The notes beneath the pieces were generated by a model that searched no databases, was not told the origin of the DNA, and saw only the letters and a list, made by a program, of their open reading frames with translations. Shown here in pieces: positions 1 to 5,019 of a stretch of DNA of 6,639 bases (position 1 is its first letter; every line of letters starts with the position of its first letter). A program made the translations under genes and the position numbers. This DNA comes from Bacteroidota bacterium (GTDB taxonomy: Bacteria > Bacteroidota > Bacteroidia > Bacteroidales > UBA932), in NCBI GenBank assembly GCA_009778375.1, contig WRJW01000149.1, positions 1 to 6,639 on the forward strand. Direction: 5' to 3'.

Positions 1-674
1 TCTTTGCCATGTATCTGTTTGGGTAACGAACCGGGGGATCCCAAATAACGACCCTGCTGGTGGGGGTTTTCTCCGTATCTTAGTCCTTTTGTTCCGTTAA
101 AATAGTTAAAGATGGCGGTATCGTAATTCGAGGTTATTTTAAAAGCGTCGACGGCAAAATGCTTCCGTTCCTCCAAAGCAGTTTGACCGCTCTTTTGAAC
201 AAGTATTTCCAAAAGAGCGGGATATTGGTCTTTAGCAGAGATAATCAGTACGTCTTTGTGGTTTTTGGCTGCTGCCCGAATCAGAGAAATGCCGCCAATA
301 TCGATTTTTTCTATGATCTCCTGCTCCGTAGCACCCGACAGTACGGTTTCTTTAAAAGGATAAAGGTCTACTATGACTAAATCAAAAGGGGGAATATCAT
401 ATTCTGCCAACTCATTCAGGTCGGCAGGATGATCCCGTCGAGCTAAAATTCCTCCAAAGAGTTTTGGATGGAGGGTTTTGACCCTTCCGCCAAGAATAGC
501 CGGATAACCCGTCAGCCGCTCTACCTCCTTTACTGGAACTCCCAGCTTGGAAATATAATTCCAACTCCCTCCCGTAGAATAAATTTCGACGCCCAAATCA
601 TGCAACGCACAGACTACCGCATCTAATCCGTCTTTACGATAGACAGATATAAGTGCTCTTTTTATTGTTTTCAT
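1..674 (-). CDS. purH: Bifunctional AICAR transformylase / IMP cyclohydrolase, 5' part (partial at window edge)
   Basis: PurH carries out the last two steps of de novo purine synthesis in the cytoplasm: formylation of AICAR with 10-formyl-THF, then cyclisation to IMP. I translated the minus strand from the ATG at 672-674; 224 codons stay open to base 1 and the rest lies outside the window. Visible are the N-terminal MGS-like cyclohydrolase domain with STGG (33-36), GRVKTLHPK (63-71, including the conserved active-site Lys66), VDLYPF (102-107), IEKIDIGG (121-128) and RAAAKNH (133-139). The linker then leads into the transformylase domain, which opens with RYGENPHQQ (199-207). No other Met codon lies near the N-terminus, so the start is secure. 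It is divergent from ispD, and its -7-like element ends only 6 bases before the ATG. The wording of the motifs is typical of Bacteroidota PurH. The partial state is due to the window edge, not a broken gene. Confidence 0.97.
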   Translation of the reverse strand, partial: MKTIKRALISVYRKDGLDAVVCALHDLGVEIYSTGGSWNYISKLGVPVKEVERLTGYPAILGGRVKTLHPKLFGGILARRDHPADLNELAEYDIPPFDLVIVDLYPFKETVLSGATEQEIIEKIDIGGISLIRAAAKNHKDVLIISAKDQYPALLEILVQKSGQTALEERKHFAVDAFKITSNYDTAIFNYFNGTKGLRYGENPHQQGRYLGSPGSLPKQIHGK

Positions 675-680
675 AGTCTG

Positions 681-688
681 CAAAAGTA
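681..688 (-). promoter_or_regulatory. Putative purH promoter -7 element (TACTTTTG)
   Basis: Read on the minus strand these bases are TACTTTTG, an exact match to the Bacteroidota -7 consensus TAnnTTTG. I see no TTTG -33 element at the usual spacing of about 19-21 bases. Only 6 bases separate the box from the purH ATG, so a transcript from here would have almost no 5' leader. The match is eight bases with four fixed positions in an AT-rich gap, so chance is possible. Its placement just before a gene supports it. Confidence 0.5.
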
Positions 689-709
689 CAATATTTACAG
701 GATATCTCC

Positions 710-717
710 TACATTTG
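710..717 (+). promoter_or_regulatory. Putative ispD promoter -7 element (TACATTTG)
   Basis: TACATTTG matches the Bacteroidota -7 consensus TAnnTTTG and lies 23 bases before the ispD ATG, giving a predicted leader of roughly 20 nt. No clear TTTG -33 element is seen. It is about 20 bases from the oppositely oriented purH box, so RNA polymerase footprints at the two sites would overlap. Confidence 0.5.
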
Positions 718-740
718 TTTTGGATTTCTAAACATGAATT

Positions 741-1403
741 ATGGAGGTAAGAGATAAACTCATTATTACGGCGGGCGGAAGTGGTTTACGTATGGGGGGC
801 GATTTACCCAAACAGTTCCTATTATTAAAAGGGGAACCGGTTATCTTTAGAACTTTAGAGACTTTTTATCGGTTTTCTTCCGCTTTGGAAATCTATGTGG
901 TACTCCCTCCTCATTATATAGACTTGTGGCCGAAATGGGCCATTCAATATGATATGAATATTCCCTGCACCTTAGTGGCCGGAGGTTTTACCCGATTTCA
1001 TTCGGTAAAAAATGCCTTAGCGCACATATGGTCGGGAGGCGTTACCGCTGTTCACGATGGGGTTCGACCCTTAGTAAGTCAAGCATTGATACAAACCTGT
1101 TTTGAATTGGCTCGGGAACATCCGGCTGTAGTTCCGGTTTTGGAAATTACCGATTCCATGCGCCGGATTACAGATCAGGGTTCTGTTTCCGTTGACCGCA
1201 CCTGTTTTTTGAAGGTACAGACCCCTCAAGTTTTTTGGACGGATATACTCAAGAAAGCTTATGATCAAACCTATATTCCTGACTTTACTGACGATGCGTC
1301 AGTAGTAGAAAAAGAGGGAATTCCTTTGCTCCTGACTAAAGGAAGTGCTCGGAATATCAAGATTACTACGCCGGAAGATTTAGCTTTGGCAGAGGTTTTG
1401 TAG
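741..1403 (+). CDS. ispD: 2-C-methyl-D-erythritol 4-phosphate cytidylyltransferase
   Basis: IspD joins CTP and 2-C-methyl-D-erythritol 4-phosphate to give CDP-ME, the third step of the cytoplasmic MEP pathway to isoprenoid precursors. The 220-residue product is close to the roughly 230 residues usual for a stand-alone IspD, so it is not an IspDF fusion. The CTP-binding loop runs AGGSGLRMGGDLPKQF (11-26), with the expected Arg17 and Lys24. AVHDGVRP (103-110) contains the metal-binding Asp106, VDR (151-153) is followed by TPQVF (161-165), and ARNIKITTPEDLALAE (203-218) carries the substrate-binding Lys207. All catalytic positions known from the E. coli enzyme have a counterpart. The start at 741 sits just ahead of the first beta strand. 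It is divergent from purH; the next gene follows on the same strand after 47 bp and may be co-transcribed, since no -7 match lies between them. Confidence 0.96.
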   Translation: MEVRDKLIITAGGSGLRMGGDLPKQFLLLKGEPVIFRTLETFYRFSSALEIYVVLPPHYIDLWPKWAIQYDMNIPCTLVAGGFTRFHSVKNALAHIWSGGVTAVHDGVRPLVSQALIQTCFELAREHPAVVPVLEITDSMRRITDQGSVSVDRTCFLKVQTPQVFWTDILKKAYDQTYIPDFTDDASVVEKEGIPLLLTKGSARNIKITTPEDLALAEVL

Positions 1404-1432
1404 TTTGCCGGATTCTATTTAATTTTACGGCG

Positions 1433-1446
1433 CTATTTGTAAATAG
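1433..1446. repeat. Short palindrome CTATTT-GT-AAATAG before the TPR regulator gene
   Basis: Two perfect 6-base arms flank a GT centre, and the site ends 4 bases before the start codon at 1451. It could be an operator or a small hairpin over the translation start. The sequence is AT-rich and the hairpin loop would be only 2 bases, so a protein-binding site is the more sensible reading. Chance is also possible. Confidence 0.3.
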
Positions 1447-1450
1447 ATAC

Positions 1451-3022
1451 ATGAAATACGCTGTACTGGTAAACTTCACCCTATTGATTTCTACTATGAC
1501 ATCATGTGAAAACAATAAGGTCATTCTTTCTTCCTTAGATACTGCGGAGTTCCTCATGCAGGTACGGCCCGACTCTGCCTTACAACTGTTGCAATCTTTG
1601 GACGTGCAAATCATTCCGCACGGCGCCTTGCAGGCCCGTTATGCCCTGCTCTACACCCAGGCATTAGATAAAAATTATTTACCTCTTTCCGGAGACACCC
1701 TGATCGATATTGCGATAAATTATTACAGTCAAAAAAAAGAATACCACAAACTAAGTTGGGCTTATTTCTACAAGGGCAACGCGTTTGCACAGGTGGATAG
1801 CCTTGAGTCGGCATTAACCTTATATAAAAGAGTGCAGGAATATCTACAGTTTTATGCAGACGATGAGCTGTTGACATTAGTAACCAACGAAATGGGAGTC
1901 TTGTTTCAGGAGCAAAGGCACTTTAAAGAAGCCCTGGAACTTTTTAAAGCATCATTGGTTGCCAGCAGAAAAAGTGGTAATCTTAAACATGAGAATTATG
2001 TTTTAGGACGTATAGGAAATGTCTTTTATCGATCTGCAGAAATAGATTCTGCTGAAGTTTATTTTTACAAGGCTAAAGAATTTGCACTTTTTCGTAAAGA
2101 TTCTGCCTATTACTATCGCCTCAACATTAATATTTCAACGTTATTACGGGCAAAAGAGCAATATGGTCAGGCCATAGCCTTATTGACCGATATGGTAAGT
2201 CAGATGAAGGGACAAGCTATTGCGCCCATTGAATATTATCCCTTATTGAGCATGCTCTATTTAGATGTACGGCAAATTGATTCTGCCCGTCATTATATGA
2301 ATATGGTGCTACAAGACTCATGTGCCGGTATAAAACAACGTGCAGGGGCGTTAGCAGGGCTTAAAAAAATAGAAGAACAAGCAGGGAATTTCCAGGCCTC
2401 CATCGATTATGCGGTACAGTATGAGGTGCTTTCTGATTCTATACGCCATGAATATTACTTGCACGACCTGAGAATTGCGGAGGAAAAATACAGACAGGAA
2501 AAATTAAAAGAGGTCAATATGGAACAACGAACACGACATATTGGAAGGGTGGTCGGTATTAGTTCGGTTTCTTTGGTTGGGGTTGTCGTAATTATCGCTT
2601 GTTGGAAAAAGCGGATAGCGCAAAAGAATAGATCCTTACGTGAGCTTAGGCGTTCCTATTGTGAGCATCAGTGGAATACAACCCTTTTCTTTAAGGAGTT
2701 TGATATATACCTTGATGATTGGACTGAAAATGTTTTTCACTCCAGGGTAATAAAAGCAGCGCAGATCGCTTATCCAGGCATGACAAATTGGCTAAAAAAG
2801 CGTTTTCCTCTCCTTAATATTGCCGATACTGTTTTCAGTTGTTTGCTTTATGCGAATCTGGGCCCCAAAGATTTATGTGGTCTGTACAAATTGAGGGACC
2901 CTGCTCCCCTCTATACTAGACGTTCCCGTTTGTATCAAAAATTAGGGGTTAAGGTAGACAGGAAAAAACCAATCTCTTTCCGGGATATTCTAATGGATTT
3001 GTATGTGTACGATACAGTGTAA
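1451..3022 (+). CDS. TPR-repeat membrane regulator with LuxR-like C-terminal DNA-binding region
   Basis: This is a 523-residue protein with an architecture common in Bacteroidota. An N-terminal hydrophobic segment ends in a possible lipobox (MTSC, Cys19). About six degenerate TPR units span roughly residues 60-330; the clearest are near 101-135 and 143-176 (EMGVLFQEQRHFKEALELF). A charged, probably coiled-coil stretch covers 331-362, one transmembrane helix covers about 364-385, and a basic KKR follows it. The cytoplasmic tail ends in a helix-turn-helix-like region (about 450-500), where GPKDLCGLYKLRDPAPLY plus RRSRLYQKLG align by eye with the LuxR/GerE-like tails of such regulators. I infer an inner-membrane one-component regulator with periplasmic TPRs. 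There is no kinase or receiver domain. The HTH is divergent, so DNA binding is likely but unproven; the ligand and targets are unknown. The DUF3244-like gene downstream is a candidate target or partner. Confidence 0.78.
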   Translation: MKYAVLVNFTLLISTMTSCENNKVILSSLDTAEFLMQVRPDSALQLLQSLDVQIIPHGALQARYALLYTQALDKNYLPLSGDTLIDIAINYYSQKKEYHKLSWAYFYKGNAFAQVDSLESALTLYKRVQEYLQFYADDELLTLVTNEMGVLFQEQRHFKEALELFKASLVASRKSGNLKHENYVLGRIGNVFYRSAEIDSAEVYFYKAKEFALFRKDSAYYYRLNINISTLLRAKEQYGQAIALLTDMVSQMKGQAIAPIEYYPLLSMLYLDVRQIDSARHYMNMVLQDSCAGIKQRAGALAGLKKIEEQAGNFQASIDYAVQYEVLSDSIRHEYYLHDLRIAEEKYRQEKLKEVNMEQRTRHIGRVVGISSVSLVGVVVIIACWKKRIAQKNRSLRELRRSYCEHQWNTTLFFKEFDIYLDDWTENVFHSRVIKAAQIAYPGMTNWLKKRFPLLNIADTVFSCLLYANLGPKDLCGLYKLRDPAPLYTRRSRLYQKLGVKVDRKKPISFRDILMDLYVYDTV

Positions 3023-3062
3023 TACATTTATTTTTAATATATTGTTAATCAAATATTTAATA

Positions 3063-3116
3063 AATCTTTATGTAATATCTTTTTCAAAGATTCATATGAT
3101 TTATGGCCTATCTTTG
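3063..3116. repeat. Cluster of ATCTTT/AAAGAT inverted repeats around the downstream promoter
   Basis: ATCTTT occurs at 3064-3069, 3077-3082 and 3110-3115, with its complement AAAGAT at 3086-3091. These make three perfect inverted pairs: AATCTTT/AAAGATT (3063-3069 with 3086-3092), ATCTTT-TTC-AAAGAT (3077-3091), and CAAAGAT/ATCTTTG (3085-3091 with 3110-3116). The last arm is part of the -7 element. The pattern looks like an operator cluster that a regulator could use to cover the promoter. The region is AT-rich, which weakens the case. Confidence 0.35.
3109..3116 (+). promoter_or_regulatory. Bacteroidota promoter -7 element (TATCTTTG)
   Basis: TATCTTTG followed by CA is close to the textbook Bacteroidota -7 element TAnnTTTG. 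It lies 24 bases before the ATG at 3141, so the predicted leader is about 20 nt and AT-rich, with no Shine-Dalgarno sequence. A clear TTTG -33 element is not present; a T-run at 3080-3084 lies somewhat too far upstream. This indicates that the exported-protein gene has its own promoter in addition to any read-through from the TPR gene. Confidence 0.65.
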
Positions 3117-3140
3117 CACAATAATATAACATAAACACCC

Positions 3141-3536
3141 ATGAAAAAAACCAGTTTATTTGTTTTCGTCCTGTTTTTGGCAGTGGCCATGCAAGGGAAA
3201 AGAGAGAATCCTTGGACGCTTCTTCCCTCTCCCGGAGATCCGATAGAACTTAGAGAGCTTTTGTCGCCGCCTTTACCCGGTCCCAAATCGAATGTAATAC
3301 CCATTCAGGCGTGGCATGACCACAAACTCGGTATGATTTATTTAGAAATTAACGATCTTCTGGGACCTGTGGTGGTTATTGTTGAAGATGCATTGGACCA
3401 TGTTATTTTACAACAAACTGTGGACGGAAACCAACCACTGGTCACCATTCCGCTGTCCGGCTTACAGCCTGGTTGCTATAAACTCACCATTCAGAGCAGT
3501 ACCCATCTCTTAGTAGGAATATTTGAGGCGGAGTAA
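3141..3536 (+). CDS. Small exported protein, DUF3244-like
   Basis: The 131-residue product begins with a clear Sec signal peptide: MKKTS, a hydrophobic core, and a likely cut after AVA (14-16). A proline-rich stretch (about 24-54) follows. Next comes an all-beta-looking domain (about 60-131) ending in LSGLQPGCYKLTI and LLVGIFEAE. The pattern 'G.Y.L.I...' then 'L.G.F' is the hallmark I associate with DUF3244, a family of small secreted Bacteroidota proteins of unknown function with an Ig- or adhesin-like beta-sandwich. I recognise this by eye only. There is one cysteine (Cys112) and no lipobox, so it is probably soluble in the periplasm or outside the cell. It follows the TPR regulator on the same strand and has its own promoter. 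Its stop codon is only 8 bp from the stop of the convergent lrp-type gene. No enzymatic motif is visible. Confidence 0.75.
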   Translation: MKKTSLFVFVLFLAVAMQGKRENPWTLLPSPGDPIELRELLSPPLPGPKSNVIPIQAWHDHKLGMIYLEINDLLGPVVVIVEDALDHVILQQTVDGNQPLVTIPLSGLQPGCYKLTIQSSTHLLVGIFEAE

Positions 3537-3544
3537 ATAATTGC

Positions 3545-4030
3545 TTATCTCTTGTTGTCGGAGGCACTGTCTTTTACCCACACTTGTCGCTCAATAGCCT
3601 GATCTAAGGAAACTAATGTTTCGGTTTGCATGACCGATGGAATGTTTTGGATGGTATTAATCAGTACTTCCATAAGATGGTCGTGGTTGCGGCAGTAAAT
3701 TTTAAGCAGGAGGGAATGCTGTCCAGTAACAAAATGACACTCTACCACTTCCGAAATATTCTTTAAGGCATCGACTACAGCGGGATACTGGTTGGCCTGA
3801 GAGAGCTGGACGCCCACAAAGGCACAGACGGTCAGCCCTAAAGCTTGAGGCTTTACCAATAATCGCGATCCGGTAATAACGCCTATATTTTCCATTTTTT
3901 TTACCCTTTGATGGATGGCGGCACCGGATACTCCGCATTCGCGCGCAATTTCCAAAAAAGGCATACGGGCATTTTTGACTAAAAAAGAGAGGATTTTTTG
4001 ATCAATATGGTCGATTTGATACTTTGGCAT
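3545..4030 (-). CDS. Lrp/AsnC-family transcriptional regulator
   Basis: A 161-residue cytoplasmic regulator of the feast/famine type. The N-terminal winged HTH starts DHIDQKILSFLVKNARMPF (7-25), with the HTH over about 24-45 (EIARECGVSGAAIHQRVKKM) and then GVITG (50-54). The RAM ligand-binding and oligomerisation domain covers about 66-145, with ECHFVTGQHSLLLKI (97-111). It ends in TETLVSLDQAIERQ (136-149), wording typical of Bacteroidota Lrp proteins. The usual Asp of the (T/S)GxxD motif is Ser106 here, as I remember for other Bacteroidota members, so ligand choice cannot be read off. Related proteins bind amino acids such as leucine. It is the third gene of the topA cluster, starting 2 bases after the stop of the arginase-fold gene, so it is probably co-transcribed. 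Its target genes cannot be inferred from the window. Confidence 0.93.
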   Translation of the reverse strand: MPKYQIDHIDQKILSFLVKNARMPFLEIARECGVSGAAIHQRVKKMENIGVITGSRLLVKPQALGLTVCAFVGVQLSQANQYPAVVDALKNISEVVECHFVTGQHSLLLKIYCRNHDHLMEVLINTIQNIPSVMQTETLVSLDQAIERQVWVKDSASDNKR

Positions 4031-4032
4031 GA

Positions 4033-5019
4033 CTAAAGCGTATTTAATTTTTGATAATGATGCAACCAGTTGAGCGGGAGTTCTCCTTTTAAGGCGGTTA
4101 GGTATTCGTCTTGGGTGCAGGGAATATAATGGCGGATTCCATCTGTAGATAATATATTAAACCACAAACGCTTGGTATGTTCGCTACATAAGAAATGAAC
4201 AACCTGATAGGGGTCTCCCATATACACCTCTCTATCAGAAAATAACCCCTTTTGCCGTGGTCGGTAAGGATCTTCGTTTTGATGGGTTGCCAAACTTTCG
4301 AAAAGGTGCCAGAGTATCTGAGCCAATAAGCGGGTAATGATTTGCGAGGGCTTTATCTTAGGAGGATAACCGTAGATGAAGCAAGCTTGAGGCAGGCTGC
4401 TTACGCCTACATAGCGGATTAGCTGACAAATTTCCTCGGCATACAGTCCGTTGGGTCCATTGTCAACAATTTCGGGGGCATCGCTGTAGCGCATGGCACG
4501 TAAGTCTACAAAATGATGGGTGGCAGGGCGGATCAAAGGCTCGGCCGCCTTAAAATCATCGCGGTAAGTGCCCAAACGAAGAGACGAAAAAAAGCGTTCA
4601 TGGAGCTGCAACAGTAAAGTATGGGAACTCAGGCAGGTTTGGTAACCGATCCAGCTAACATGCTTTATTTGAGGATGATTGATTAAGTGTTGGGATAAGG
4701 GCGTCTCTCCGGACGAGATGAGCGAAGCAGAAAAAAAGTCGTCCATGTTAATCCGATCCAAAGAAGGCTCTTGAGGTTGGACGAAAATAGCGGGAATGCC
4801 TGATGTTTTTGCCAAATCCATAATTTGGACCGAATGATTCGAGAGCGAAGGTAAAATAAGGGCGATTTTATAATCGCTCTGTGCAAAAAGGAGGGAGAGT
4901 TCATGCAGCAATGCCTCTTCGGGCTGTTCCAATACCAAAAGGGCCAAATAACCGGATGCGGTTTCGGGCGACAAGGCGGCCAAGGGAAGAGCTTCTAAAA
5001 AAGAGGCTTGCGGGTTCAT
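4033..5019 (-). CDS. Arginase/formiminoglutamase-fold protein, probably non-catalytic
   Basis: The 328-residue product resembles the Bacteroidota arginase-like proteins often annotated as formimidoylglutamase. Matching stretches are VSWIGYQTCL (121-130), SSLRLGTYRDDFKAAEPLIR (145-164), FVDLRAMRYSDAP (170-182), NGLYAEEICQLIRYVG (190-205), LLAQILWHLFE (231-241) and a tail with HYIPCTQDEYLTAL and LNWLHHYQKL. In true ureohydrolases the metal site comes from GGxH, a DxHxD segment and SxDxDxxDP. Here GGxH aligns with LPSLSN (56-61), no DxHxD is seen, and the last motif keeps only Asp172 of its core. Members I remember are near 380 residues, so the N-terminus is shortened by roughly 50. I infer a fold retained without Mn-dependent hydrolysis. 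The start codon overlaps the topA stop (ATGA), pointing to translational coupling. Its function is unknown. Confidence 0.72.
   Translation of the reverse strand: MNPQASFLEALPLAALSPETASGYLALLVLEQPEEALLHELSLLFAQSDYKIALILPSLSNHSVQIMDLAKTSGIPAIFVQPQEPSLDRINMDDFFSASLISSGETPLSQHLINHPQIKHVSWIGYQTCLSSHTLLLQLHERFFSSLRLGTYRDDFKAAEPLIRPATHHFVDLRAMRYSDAPEIVDNGPNGLYAEEICQLIRYVGVSSLPQACFIYGYPPKIKPSQIITRLLAQILWHLFESLATHQNEDPYRPRQKGLFSDREVYMGDPYQVVHFLCSEHTKRLWFNILSTDGIRHYIPCTQDEYLTALKGELPLNWLHHYQKLNTL

Noticed and set aside
159..380. Plus-strand open frame of 73 codons
   Set aside because: It lies entirely antisense to purH, whose motifs are unbroken on the minus strand.
734..757. Seven-codon reading frame (MNYGGKR) starting 7 bases before ispD and overlapping its start
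   Set aside because: It is out of frame with ispD, has no start signal, and its content simply reflects the ispD start. A leader-peptide role cannot be supported.
1409..1430. GCCG...CGGC possible stem after ispD as a terminator
   Set aside because: Only 4 base pairs with a long AT-rich loop and no following T-run. This is too weak to call.
3023..3062. AT-rich stretch after the TPR gene as an intrinsic terminator
   Set aside because: Candidate arms pair poorly and contain almost no G or C, so no stable stem is visible.
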